A stretch of DNA of 60,954 nt, from positions 1-60,954 of the forward strand of contig SXID01000102.1 of NCBI GenBank assembly GCA_005772955.1, written 5' to 3'. Positions 35,668 through 44,739 of the stretch are shown piece by piece; the first letter of the stretch is position 1; each line of letters opens with the position of its first letter. The DNA is from Planctomycetia bacterium. Its GTDB lineage: Bacteria; Planctomycetota; Planctomycetia; Gemmatales; Gemmataceae. Under the pieces are notes generated by a model. The model did not search any database. It had not been told where the DNA came from and saw nothing but the letters and a program-made list of their open reading frames with translations. Made by a program: the position numbers and the translations under genes.

Positions 35668-38142
35668 ATGCCTCGCTTCCTCGCTGCCCTCGTCGCGCTC
35701 GTTGCGACCACACTTCCCGCGATTGCCGCCGAATCGCCCGTGACTGCGGTCGCGGCGTACCCCACCGCCTTCAAGTTGAGGGGCATGGAAGACGCTCCGC
35801 AACTGGTCATCACCGGAACGCGTGCCGATGGCCGCGCCGTTGACCTCACCGCCGTAGCGACCTATTCCGTGTCCGACGCTAAAGTCGCACGCGTCGAGAA
35901 GAACGGTCGCGTGTTCCCGCTCGCCAACGGGAAGACCGAAATCACCGTCAGCGTCGAGGGCAAGACCGTCAAGGTACCGCTTCTCACAGAGAAGATGGAG
36001 GCGCCGCTCCCGATCAACTTTACGAACCACGTCGTTCCGATCTTCACCAAGTTGGGGTGCAGTTCGGGTGGTTGCCACGGGAAGATCGCGGGTCAGAACG
36101 GGTTCCGCCTCTCGCTGCTCGGATTCGACCCGGCGTTCGACTACGAGAACCTGTTGAAGGAAGGCCGCGGACGCCGTGTGTTCCCGGCCGCGCCGGACCA
36201 GAGCCTGTTGCTTACCAAGGCGAGCGGCTCCGTGCCGCACGGCGGCGGCAAGAAGATGGACGCCGAAAGCGAAGAGTACAAGATCGTCCGTCGCTGGATC
36301 GCGTCTGGTCTGCCATTCGGCAGCAAGGAAGACCCGACCGTGACGAAGATCAGCATCTACCCGGAAGCCCGCGTCGTTGACCGCCAGAACCGGCAGCAGC
36401 TCGCCGTGTTCGCTCACTACTCCGACGGCAGCATCGAAGACGTGACCCGCCGGGCGCAATACGAGAGCAACGACACCGACATCGCGACCGTGACCGAGGC
36501 TGGTCTCGTGAACACTCTCAACATCACCGGCCAAGCCGCTGTGATGGCTCGGTTCAACGGCAATGTGACCGTGTTCCGCGCGAGCGTGCCGCGGGCGGGC
36601 GAAGCCGCGAACTTCACCTTCAAAGAACAGACCGTTGTTGACAAGTTCACCGCGAAGAAGTGGAAGGAACTGAACATCGCACCATCGGACCTGTGCTCCG
36701 ACGAGGTGTTCATCCGCCGCGTGTACCTGGACGTGACCGGCTCGCTGCCGGAGGCGAAAGACGTGCTCGCGTTCCTCGCGGACAAGAACGCCAACAAACG
36801 TGACTTGCTCGTGGACAAACTCCTCGAGACGCCGGAGTACGCCTACTTCTTCGCGAACAAGTGGGCCGACATCCTTCGCGTCAAGCGCCGCGGGCAGGCG
36901 AACCGCGCGTACGGCACGTTCGCGTTCCATACGTGGATCCGCGAGGCAGTTGCGTCCGACAAGCCTTACGACGACTTCGTCCGCGACATCATTTGCGCGC
37001 TAGGCGACGAGAGCAAGTCCCCTCCGACGGTGTGGTACAAGGAAGTGAAAACGCCGGAGAACTTCGTTGACGACGTGAGTCAGGTGTTCCTGGGTCAGCG
37101 CCTCGCGTGCGCCCAGTGCCACCACCACCCGTACGAGAAGTGGTCGCAGGACGACTACTGGGGTTTCGCCGCGTTCTTCGGTCGCGTCGGCTTCAAGGCG
37201 GTCAACAAACCCGGCGCAACGGCCCAGAACCAGCAGAACCAGAACCAAGTTCTGTTCGTGAAGACCACGGGCAACGTACAGAACAAGCGGACCGGCAGCA
37301 CGTCGCCAATGAAAGCGCTTGACGCCGACCCAATGACCGCGACCAGTGACGAAGACCCCCGACAGAAGTTCGCGGATTGGATGACCTCACCGAAGAACCC
37401 GTACTTCGCGCGGACAGTGGCGAATCGCTACTGGGCGCACTTCTTCGGCCGCGGCATCGTGGACCCGCTGGACGACATGCGCGTAACCAACCCGCCGTCA
37501 AACCCCGAACTGCTCGACGCGCTGTCGCAGAACCTGATCGACAACAAGTACAGCCTCAAGGCGCTGGTGAAGACGATCTGCAAGAGCCGCACGTACCAAC
37601 TCGCGGCGGAACCGAACGAGTTCAACAAGGGTGACAAGCAATCGTTCGCGCGGTACTACCCGAAGCGGATGCAGGCGGAAGTGCTGTTCGACGCGGTGGC
37701 GAAGCTGACCGACAGCCCGACCGCGTTCCCCGGTCTCCCAGGTGACAAGTTCGCTCCGAACCGCGCGATCATGCTGCCGGACGAATCGTTCGCGTCGTAC
37801 TTCCTGGACGTGACTGGGCGCCCGCAGCGCATCAGCGCGTGCGAGTGCGAACGCGTGAACGAGGCCAGCCTCGCGATGACCTTACACCTTCTGAACAGTC
37901 AGGAAGTGCAGGACAAGATCGCCCGTCCGGGTGGCCGCGCGGATCGCTTGGCGAAGGATGCCCGACCCGACGCGGAGAAGGTCGAAGAACTCTTCCTGCT
38001 CGCGACCGGCTCGAAGCCGAGCAAAGAGAAGATGGACCTCGCGCTGGAGCACATCGCGAAGCACGATAAGGCCAAGAAGACGGCTTACGAGAACATCGTG
38101 TGGGCGTTGCTGAACTCGAAGGGATTCTTGTTCAACCAGTAG
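35668..38142 (+). CDS. DUF1549/DUF1553 cytochrome-like protein with Ig-like domains (module B)
   Basis: An 824-residue paralogue of 21627-24116 with the same domain order: signal peptide (PRFLAALVALVATTLPAIAA), Ig-like domain, C-x4-CH segment (GCSSGGCHG, near 131), second Ig-like region, DUF1549 with CAQCHHHP near 481, and DUF1553 (FADWMTSPKNPYFARTVANR). The two cysteine motifs sit at almost the same residue numbers as in module A. An insert near 510-550 rich in Asn and Gln (AQNQQNQNQ) is specific to this copy. The gene ends 44 bases before a strong terminator. Confidence 0.93.
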   Translation: MPRFLAALVALVATTLPAIAAESPVTAVAAYPTAFKLRGMEDAPQLVITGTRADGRAVDLTAVATYSVSDAKVARVEKNGRVFPLANGKTEITVSVEGKTVKVPLLTEKMEAPLPINFTNHVVPIFTKLGCSSGGCHGKIAGQNGFRLSLLGFDPAFDYENLLKEGRGRRVFPAAPDQSLLLTKASGSVPHGGGKKMDAESEEYKIVRRWIASGLPFGSKEDPTVTKISIYPEARVVDRQNRQQLAVFAHYSDGSIEDVTRRAQYESNDTDIATVTEAGLVNTLNITGQAAVMARFNGNVTVFRASVPRAGEAANFTFKEQTVVDKFTAKKWKELNIAPSDLCSDEVFIRRVYLDVTGSLPEAKDVLAFLADKNANKRDLLVDKLLETPEYAYFFANKWADILRVKRRGQANRAYGTFAFHTWIREAVASDKPYDDFVRDIICALGDESKSPPTVWYKEVKTPENFVDDVSQVFLGQRLACAQCHHHPYEKWSQDDYWGFAAFFGRVGFKAVNKPGATAQNQQNQNQVLFVKTTGNVQNKRTGSTSPMKALDADPMTATSDEDPRQKFADWMTSPKNPYFARTVANRYWAHFFGRGIVDPLDDMRVTNPPSNPELLDALSQNLIDNKYSLKALVKTICKSRTYQLAAEPNEFNKGDKQSFARYYPKRMQAEVLFDAVAKLTDSPTAFPGLPGDKFAPNRAIMLPDESFASYFLDVTGRPQRISACECERVNEASLAMTLHLLNSQEVQDKIARPGGRADRLAKDARPDAEKVEELFLLATGSKPSKEKMDLALEHIAKHDKAKKTAYENIVWALLNSKGFLFNQ

Positions 38143-38185
38143 TTTTCGAGGTGGTTAGCGTGTGACCCGAAGGGGCAACAACGAC

Positions 38186-38220
38186 GCGGCCGTGGGGTTT
38201 CCCACGGCCGCGAGGCGTTT
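38186..38220 (+). terminator. Strong intrinsic terminator of module B
   Basis: GCGGCCGTGGG (38186-38196) pairs perfectly with CCCACGGCCGC (38201-38211) over a GTTT loop, with a short T run after it (GGCGTTT). Confidence 0.7.
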
Positions 38221-38287
38221 CAAGGCAACACGCTGTCGAGCAGTATCGCGCGGTACGGCTCGACGAACACCGCGACTTGCGTCCACT

Positions 38288-39061
38288 CTACAACAACCCG
38301 CTCGCCAAGCCCACCGCCACCGCCATGAGCATCGCCGCGACTATGACCTGAACACCGCGCATTGTAACCTTCTTGAGGTAACGGTTGCCGAGGTACGCAC
38401 CGGCAAACGCGGATAGCACTGTGACACCGAGCAACGTGTAATCAAGGTCTGCGCCTGTCGCCAACAGCGCTGGAACGTAAACGCCGAGCCGCGAGAAATC
38501 GATGAGGCACGCGACCACGACACCGGTTGCGACGAACGCTTCTTTCGACATCCCGACCTTCAGCAAGAACGCGGAGCGCAGCGCGCCCTGCATACCTGAC
38601 AGCCCGCCGAAGAAGCCGCTCAGCACGCCGCCGAGCGGTAAATACCGGGCGCTGGTGGTCACCTCGCGTGTGTACGGCAACAGTTCGACGACTGCGAACA
38701 CGAGCAGGAGTAACCCGACCGCGAGTTTCACCGGCATAACGCGCACCTCGCGGTCGAACAGATAGTAGTTTGCAAGCGGTCTGAGGTCTGTGAGTTGCAA
38801 CAGTAGCCACGCACCCGCGAACGCCGCGACGATCGCGGGCACTCCGAACCGAATCACGGCACGGCGGTCCGCGTGTCGCCCGACCAGCGCGAGTTTAAAC
38901 AACCCGTTGAGGAAGTGAACCACGGCTGTGAGCGCCACCGCCCGTTCGATCGGAAAGAACAACGCGAACGCAGGTAGGAGTAGGGTGCCAAGCCCGAACC
39001 CGGAGAAGAACGTCAACCCAGACGCAAGCAGCGCAACGGAGCAGACGACAAGGTAGGTCAT
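38288..39061 (-). CDS. Sulfite exporter TauE/SafE family membrane transporter
   Basis: A 257-residue integral membrane protein with about eight hydrophobic segments in two halves. The first half has the motif GFGLGTLLLPAFALFFP, the second GGVLSGFFGGLSGMQGALRSAFLL, the paired helix-breaking Gly/Pro pattern of the TauE/SafE family. Members export sulfite or organosulfonates or remain uncharacterised; no substrate can be assigned here. It stands alone on the minus strand between the module B terminator and the divergent dipeptidase gene. Confidence 0.9.
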   Translation of the reverse strand: MTYLVVCSVALLASGLTFFSGFGLGTLLLPAFALFFPIERAVALTAVVHFLNGLFKLALVGRHADRRAVIRFGVPAIVAAFAGAWLLLQLTDLRPLANYYLFDREVRVMPVKLAVGLLLLVFAVVELLPYTREVTTSARYLPLGGVLSGFFGGLSGMQGALRSAFLLKVGMSKEAFVATGVVVACLIDFSRLGVYVPALLATGADLDYTLLGVTVLSAFAGAYLGNRYLKKVTMRGVQVIVAAMLMAVAVGLASGLL

Positions 39062-39205
39062 GCTGTTTGAACCTCAGCAGGCTGTATCCGACGTGGCGGC
39101 TCCGTTATCAGACTTCGCTCCTCACCTTATCGCGTTTGCCCCGCTGTGCCCTCTCCGGTATCGTGATACTCACGTCTAACACGCTTCTCACGCGAGCGTT
39201 TATCC

Positions 39206-40444
39206 ATGTACCGATTCCAATTCGCTTCGCTCCTGCTCGCCGTCGCGTTTGGATTACCGCCGGCTCCGGGGGTTGACACTCCCGCCGCGCCCAAGACCGT
39301 GGTCGTGTCCGAGAGGGCGCTCGTGATCCACAACGAGGCGCTGCTCATCGACGGGCACAATGATCTGCCGGGCGAGCTACGCGAGGCCGACGGACCCGGC
39401 TTCACGAACATCGACCTCACGAAGCCGCAGAAGAGATTCCACACCGACATTCCACGGTTGAAGAAGGGCAACGTCGGGGCGCAGTTCTGGAGCGCGTGGG
39501 TTCCGTCGTCCACCGCAAAGAAAGGCACCGCGGTCAAGCTGACCCTGGAACAAATCGACATCGTCCACGAACTCGCTCGTCGATACCCGGACACGTTCGA
39601 GATGGCTTACGGCACCGAAGACATCCTTCGCGTTCGGAAGAAGGGCAAGATCGCGTGCCTGATCGGCGTCGAAGGCGGGCACTCGATCGACAACTCGCTA
39701 CCGGTACTCCGCAATCTCTACAGACTCGGGGCGCGCTACATGACCCTCACGCACTCCGACTCGCTCGACTGGGCCGATTCGTGCTCGGATGAGCCGAAGG
39801 CGAATGGCCTGACGCCGTTCGGCGTGAACGTCGTTCACGAGATGAACCGGCTCGGGATGATGGTCGATCTCTCGCACGTGTCGCCCGACACGATGAAGGC
39901 CGCGCTAAAGGCAACGAAGGCCCCGGTCATGTTCTCGCACTCGTCCGCGCGCGCGGTCGCGGATCACTCGCGCAACGTCCCCGATGACGTACTGAAACTG
40001 GTGAAGGAGAACCGCGGCGTGGTGATGGTGAACTTCTACAGCGGGTTCCTCACGCCCGAAGGCGCGCGGGCGATGAAGCTCATGTTCGAGAAGAGCCGCG
40101 AGTTGAAGAAGCAGTTCCCGGATGACGAAGCGAAGTACCGCGACGCGTTCCGCGCGTGGGCCAAAGAGAACGACTACCCCGCGGGCGATGTGAAACACAT
40201 CGTCGATCACATCGACCACATCGTGAAGGTCGCGGGGATCGACTGCGTCGGGATCGGGTCGGACTTCGACGGCGTACCGAAGCTGCCCACGCAGATGAAC
40301 GACGTGTCGTGCTACCCGCTGATCACGCAGTTGATGCTCGATCGCGGGTACACGAAGGAGCAGATTCACAAGGTGCTGGGCGGGAACATCATGCGGGTGT
40401 TCGCGGAGGCCGAGAAGGTGAGCCGCGACTGGGGGAAACCGTGA
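39206..40444 (+). CDS. Membrane dipeptidase (peptidase M19), exported
   Basis: A 412-residue renal-dipeptidase-like enzyme that cleaves dipeptides using two zinc ions. After a signal peptide (YRFQFASLLLAVAFGLPPAPG) come the metal-site motifs DGHND (His51, Asp53), the bridging Glu in IGVEGGHS, the histidine segments DLSHVS and MFSHSSARAV, and the Asp in GIGSDFDG. Length is normal for the family. The stop overlaps the GTG start of the next gene (GTGA), so translation of the FAD-CutC protein is coupled to it. Confidence 0.92.
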   Translation: MYRFQFASLLLAVAFGLPPAPGVDTPAAPKTVVVSERALVIHNEALLIDGHNDLPGELREADGPGFTNIDLTKPQKRFHTDIPRLKKGNVGAQFWSAWVPSSTAKKGTAVKLTLEQIDIVHELARRYPDTFEMAYGTEDILRVRKKGKIACLIGVEGGHSIDNSLPVLRNLYRLGARYMTLTHSDSLDWADSCSDEPKANGLTPFGVNVVHEMNRLGMMVDLSHVSPDTMKAALKATKAPVMFSHSSARAVADHSRNVPDDVLKLVKENRGVVMVNFYSGFLTPEGARAMKLMFEKSRELKKQFPDDEAKYRDAFRAWAKENDYPAGDVKHIVDHIDHIVKVAGIDCVGIGSDFDGVPKLPTQMNDVSCYPLITQLMLDRGYTKEQIHKVLGGNIMRVFAEAEKVSRDWGKP

Positions 40445-42282
40445 CGCCTCGCGTCGCGATCATCGGAGCTGGCCTCGCGGGGTTGACCGCCGCGCACCGG
40501 TTGCTCGCGCGCCCGTCGCCGCCCGAAGTCACCGTCATCGACAAGGGCCGGCACGGCGGCGGGCGAATGTGTACACGTACAGTCGAATTGCCGGACGGCC
40601 GCAAGGCCAAGTTCGATCTCGGCCCGCCGCTGCTGTTCGAGTGGCGGCAGGGCGGGCGCCTCGCGGCGATGCTGGCCGACGAACTGGCTGGCGAGCAGTT
40701 CTACCAGCCCCGCGTGGTCGGGCGCATCGGTACGGCCGACGAAATCGTGGCCGACGAGATCTACGGGCTATCGTTCAACGGCGGGATGCGCGAACTCCCG
40801 TTCCGGCTCCTCAACACGCACGCAGGTCGCTTCGACTTCCGCGACCACACGCTAGTTGAGAAGCTGGAGCGCACCGAAGAGGGCTGGCGCGTTCACACGC
40901 GCTCGCTTCGCGACGAACACCAGACCACCATCACCGCGAACGCTCTCGTTGTTACGCCGCCACTGCCACAGACGCTCGAACTGCTCGAACGCAACAACAT
41001 CGTGATGCCGGACGCGATCCGGGATGCGCTCCGCAAAGTCACCTACTCACGCTGCATCGCGATCTACGGCATGTTCGCGGGCGCGGACGGGCTTCAACCC
41101 GGTGGCGTGTGGCTTGGCGACGGTCCGCTCGAATGGATCACCGACAACCACTTGAAGGCCGTCTCTCCTCTTGGCCCCGCGATCACCGGCCTCACGACCG
41201 ACAAGTGGGCCGAGACGCACTGGAACGAACCCGACACGCGGTTGATCGAGTTGCTACTGCCGCGGTTACGACCGTGGGTTGGCGCACCGCTCGACGCGGC
41301 GCAGGTGTGGGTCCACAAGTGGCGATGGGCGCGGCCGGTATCGCCGGTCGCGCTCCCCTGCGCGCTACTCCGCGACCTGGCGGTCGTCCTCGCGGGCGAC
41401 GGCTTCGCCAACGAGAACCCCGAACCTGCGGACGCGGCTGTCGCCTCGGGCGGGGCCGCTGCCAACCGCATCGGCCAGTTGCTCAACGACCTCGGACGGC
41501 GCGACGGCCGGTACACAGTCTCACGCCCACGGCGATACGAACTGGAAGTCGCGGTCACAACGCCGACGGAAGCCGTGAGAGCGACCCGTGCAGGCGCGGA
41601 CCGCCTGGAGCTTTCGAGCGGCCTCGATCTGGGCGGCTTGACGCCTTCCATCGGGCTGTTCCGCGCGGTGCGCCAGGTCGCGCCAGACGTGCCGCTGTAC
41701 GTCCTCATCCGCCCACGGCCAGGCGGGTTCGCGTACTCCGCCAACGAGTTCGCGGTCATGGTCGATGATGCCGAGACGTTCTTGAACGAAGGCGCCAACG
41801 GGATCGTCTTCGCCGCGCTCACTCAGAAGGGGCAGATCCACCGCGACTCATGCCGAAGGCTGGTTCAAGTTGCCAAGGCCAAACAGGGCAAGGCGGTGTT
41901 CCACCGCGCGTTCGACTTCCTGCCCGAACCACTCTTGGCACTGGACGCGTTGATCGAACTGGAGTTCGATCGCGTGCTGACGAGCGGCGGCCAGACCACA
42001 GCGGAAGCCGGGACAACACAACTCGCGGCGCTGGTGCAGCACGCGGGCTGGCAGATCGGTGTAGTGCCTGCGGGCCGAGTGCGCGCACACAACGTCGCGG
42101 AACTCGTCCGCGCGACGCGGTGCGATCAGGTTCACGCCGGTCCGCGCGTAGCGGCCCCCGACGAACACCTCGGAGTGCGGCCGACGCTCGCGAACGAAAT
42201 GGGACGTCTGACCGGACTTGACGCGGACGCGGTGAGCCTCCTGCGCCAGCAACTCGACGGGCTTGTCGAGTCGCTATCATGA
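40441..42282 (+). CDS. Fusion of renalase-like FAD oxidoreductase and CutC domain
   Basis: A 613-residue cytoplasmic protein in one open frame. Residues 1-355 are a FAD-dependent amine-oxidase/renalase-like domain (RVAIIGAGLAGLTAAHRL for the dinucleotide, GGGRMCTRT after the second strand). Residues about 365-613 are a complete CutC barrel (VAVTTPTEAVRATRAGADRL, LIRPRPGGFAYS, VFHRAFDF, DRVLTSGGQ). CutC is normally a separate protein of about 240 residues linked with copper handling. The GTG at 40441 overlaps the dipeptidase stop, and its own stop overlaps the kinase ATG. No internal start was found at the domain border, so this is a true fusion. Confidence 0.88.
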   Translation: MTPRVAIIGAGLAGLTAAHRLLARPSPPEVTVIDKGRHGGGRMCTRTVELPDGRKAKFDLGPPLLFEWRQGGRLAAMLADELAGEQFYQPRVVGRIGTADEIVADEIYGLSFNGGMRELPFRLLNTHAGRFDFRDHTLVEKLERTEEGWRVHTRSLRDEHQTTITANALVVTPPLPQTLELLERNNIVMPDAIRDALRKVTYSRCIAIYGMFAGADGLQPGGVWLGDGPLEWITDNHLKAVSPLGPAITGLTTDKWAETHWNEPDTRLIELLLPRLRPWVGAPLDAAQVWVHKWRWARPVSPVALPCALLRDLAVVLAGDGFANENPEPADAAVASGGAAANRIGQLLNDLGRRDGRYTVSRPRRYELEVAVTTPTEAVRATRAGADRLELSSGLDLGGLTPSIGLFRAVRQVAPDVPLYVLIRPRPGGFAYSANEFAVMVDDAETFLNEGANGIVFAALTQKGQIHRDSCRRLVQVAKAKQGKAVFHRAFDFLPEPLLALDALIELEFDRVLTSGGQTTAEAGTTQLAALVQHAGWQIGVVPAGRVRAHNVAELVRATRCDQVHAGPRVAAPDEHLGVRPTLANEMGRLTGLDADAVSLLRQQLDGLVESLS

Positions 42283-43556
42283 CCGACCCGCCCGACCCGC
42301 CGATTGCAAGGTTCGTCACGACCCTCCGACTCAGCAGGCTCATCGAACCGTCCGACCTGGACCGCTTCGCGGCGCGCCACGCCGCCGGTTCCGCGCGCGA
42401 ACTCTCCGCTGCTCTGGTCCGAGACGGTACCCTCACACACTACCAGGCCGACAAGCTCCTCCGCGGACGCTGGCAGGGGTTGGTGCTCGGGCCGTACAGC
42501 GTACTCGCCCCGCTTGGGCGCGGTGGCATGGGCACCGTCGTCTACCTCGCGCGCGACCGACGGCTGTCCGAATCGCTCGGTGACTCGGAACTGGTCGCAC
42601 TCAAACTGCTCCCGAATCGAAAGGGCGCCAAAAACCCGAAGTGTTTGACGCGGTTTCAGCGCGAGATGGAACTAGGCTGCCGCGTTGGGCACCCGAACGT
42701 GGTGCGCACGTTCGCGGCCGGCGAGCTGAACGACGTCCACTTCATCTCGATGGAGTACATCCCCGGGCGCACGTTGCGGCAACTCGTGCTCGACAGCGGC
42801 CCGCTCACCGTGGGCGACGCGGCTCGCGTCTTCGCAGATATCGCCGCGGGGTTGGCCCACATCCACGAACGCGGCCTCATCCATCGCGACGTGAAACCCG
42901 GCAACGTGATGGTGAAGCCGGACGGAAGCGGCGTGATACTCGACCTCGGCCTCGCGTACGCGCCGGGCGAACCGTTACCCGCCGACCCGAGCATCGTCGG
43001 AGGGCGTGGGTACACCGTCGGTACGATGGACTACCTCGCACCGGAGCAAGCACGCGACGCGAGCGCTGTTGGCCCGGCGTCCGACTTGTACAGCCTCGGC
43101 TGCTCGCTCGCGTTCGCGCTTACCGGGTCGGTGCCTTTCCCCGCAAAAACCACGAAAGAGAAAGTGCAGCAGCATCGCACCGAACCGCCGCCGGCACTCG
43201 AGCACGTGCCGCCGGACTTCACGCGGATTGTGCATTACCTCATGGCGAAGGCACCGTCGATGCGCCACCGGTCCGCTGCGGAAGTGCGCGATCTATTGCT
43301 GGCCTGGGCGACCGCACCGCAACCACGTTCGATCAGAGATGCGCTGGCGCTCGCCGACGCGCCTGGACGTGACGCCGGATTGTGGGAAGCGGCGCCGGGC
43401 GAGGACATCCCTGAAGAGGACGAGGTCGGTGTTCTGGAAGAGCTTCCCGATGAAGTAGAGGTGTTGGAGCTTCCGCCCGAGGAAGCCCGCCGCACCGGGT
43501 GTGGGGGGGCCGTGCTGCTGTTCGTAGTGGGTGGATTGGTTGCTCTGTGGGCTTGA
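42279..43556 (+). CDS. Serine/threonine protein kinase with C-terminal membrane anchor
   Basis: A 425-residue PknB-type kinase. A helical N-terminus (1-65) precedes the kinase fold: glycine loop GRGGMGTV (80-87), ATP lysine Lys109, catalytic HRDVKPGN (202-209, Asp204), the metal motif DLG (222-224) in place of DFG, and GTMDYLAPEQ (248-257). A long acidic stretch (about 380-402) and one hydrophobic helix (409-425) end the protein, so the kinase faces the cytoplasm. ATGA overlap with the FAD-CutC gene makes co-translation likely. Confidence 0.92.
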   Translation: MTDPPDPPIARFVTTLRLSRLIEPSDLDRFAARHAAGSARELSAALVRDGTLTHYQADKLLRGRWQGLVLGPYSVLAPLGRGGMGTVVYLARDRRLSESLGDSELVALKLLPNRKGAKNPKCLTRFQREMELGCRVGHPNVVRTFAAGELNDVHFISMEYIPGRTLRQLVLDSGPLTVGDAARVFADIAAGLAHIHERGLIHRDVKPGNVMVKPDGSGVILDLGLAYAPGEPLPADPSIVGGRGYTVGTMDYLAPEQARDASAVGPASDLYSLGCSLAFALTGSVPFPAKTTKEKVQQHRTEPPPALEHVPPDFTRIVHYLMAKAPSMRHRSAAEVRDLLLAWATAPQPRSIRDALALADAPGRDAGLWEAAPGEDIPEEDEVGVLEELPDEVEVLELPPEEARRTGCGGAVLLFVVGGLVALWA

Positions 43557-43614
43557 GCGCGAACAACGTTCGATTGGCCCCTCCAGGTCCGACGCTAAAC
43601 GGCTCGCATGAACA

Positions 43615-44739
43615 CTACACCTTGAACTCCCACAGGAAACACTCCAGCGAGCCGTTGAAGAACGGCTCCTTGTGAACCACCTTCAAACCCACCTTCTTCG
43701 CCAGCATGGTGTTGCTGGTGAACACGAACAGGCGCCAGCCGCGCCAGTGTTCCTTCGCGGTCGTACCAATGCGTGCGTACAGGCCGATCAACTCTTCCTC
43801 CTCGCCGATGCGCTCGCCGTATGGCGGGTTGCAGATCAACGTGCCGCTCACGCCCGACGGCGGGCGAGCGGCGTCGAGTTCGAGCCTCTCGAACCTCAAC
43901 AGGTGGCCGACGCCAGCGGCATGCGCGTTCGTCTTCGCGAAGTCGATCGCGTCCTGGCGCAGGTCTGAACCGGCGATGGTCGCGGGCAACTCCTTCAGCA
44001 CAGCGCGGCGGGCGTCGTCGCGGATCGCGTTCCACAATGGCCGATCGAAGTCGGGCCACCCCTGGAACGCGAACCACTTACGCGTCAGCCCCGGCGGACG
44101 ATTTAGTGCGATCCATGCGCCCTCGACACAGAATGTTCCCGAACCGCACATCGGATCGACAAGCGGCGTCGCCTTGTCCCACCCCGCTCGCAACAGCAAA
44201 CCTGCCGCCAGCGCCTCGTTCAGAGGCGCGACGACCTGGATCGGCCGGTAACCGCGCTTGTGTAGCGAACTCCACGAACTATCGAGGCTCAGGATCGCAT
44301 GGTTCTTCGAAACATGCAGGTTCAGCCCAATCATCGGCTGTTCGGTGTCCACGCTCGGCCGGCGCCCGGTGCGTTCAAGGAATTGATCGCAAATCGCGTC
44401 CTTCACCCGACGCGCCGCATACTGCGAGTGCGTGAGCGCGGAATCGCGCACGTTGCAATCGACTGCGAGCGTCTGGTCAGGTGTCATCCAGTCATTCCAA
44501 CAGATCGACCGGACCGCGTCATACAACCCATCCGGGGTGTGAACGTCGAACTCGTGGATCGGACGTAGTACGCGGACCGCGCTGCGGAGCCAGAGACACG
44601 CGCGGTAGAGCATCGCGGCGTCACCGTGAAACGTGGCCCCTCCTCGCCCCGGCTCGATGGACGACGCGCCGAGAGTGCCCAATTCGGCCGCAAGTACCGG
44701 TTCCAGGCCGCGGGCGCACGTCGCGAAATAACGTGTCAT
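43615..44739 (-). CDS. RlmL-like THUMP-domain RNA methyltransferase
   Basis: A 374-residue S-adenosylmethionine-dependent RNA guanine-N2-methyltransferase of the RlmL/YcbY type. A THUMP RNA-binding region occupies about 40-160. The methyltransferase fold has DPMCGSGTFCVEG (about 195-207) and the catalytic motif NPPYGE, which marks N-methylation of a base. It corresponds to the first half of enterobacterial RlmL and lacks the RlmK half. The 23S rRNA G2445 target is inferred from family. The ATG at 44739 overlaps the stop of the upstream membrane gene (ATGA), so the pair is coupled. Confidence 0.88.
   Translation of the reverse strand: MTRYFATCARGLEPVLAAELGTLGASSIEPGRGGATFHGDAAMLYRACLWLRSAVRVLRPIHEFDVHTPDGLYDAVRSICWNDWMTPDQTLAVDCNVRDSALTHSQYAARRVKDAICDQFLERTGRRPSVDTEQPMIGLNLHVSKNHAILSLDSSWSSLHKRGYRPIQVVAPLNEALAAGLLLRAGWDKATPLVDPMCGSGTFCVEGAWIALNRPPGLTRKWFAFQGWPDFDRPLWNAIRDDARRAVLKELPATIAGSDLRQDAIDFAKTNAHAAGVGHLLRFERLELDAARPPSGVSGTLICNPPYGERIGEEEELIGLYARIGTTAKEHWRGWRLFVFTSNTMLAKKVGLKVVHKEPFFNGSLECFLWEFKV

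Noticed and set aside
34177-36930. A 917-codon open frame on the minus strand
   Set aside because: It is antisense to the DUF1501 and DUF1549/DUF1553 genes, is Arg/Val/His-rich and has no family features. It arises from the strong third-position GC bias.
41500-41560. Separate start for the CutC part
   Set aside because: No ATG, GTG or TTG with a ribosome-binding site lies at the domain border, and the frame is continuous.
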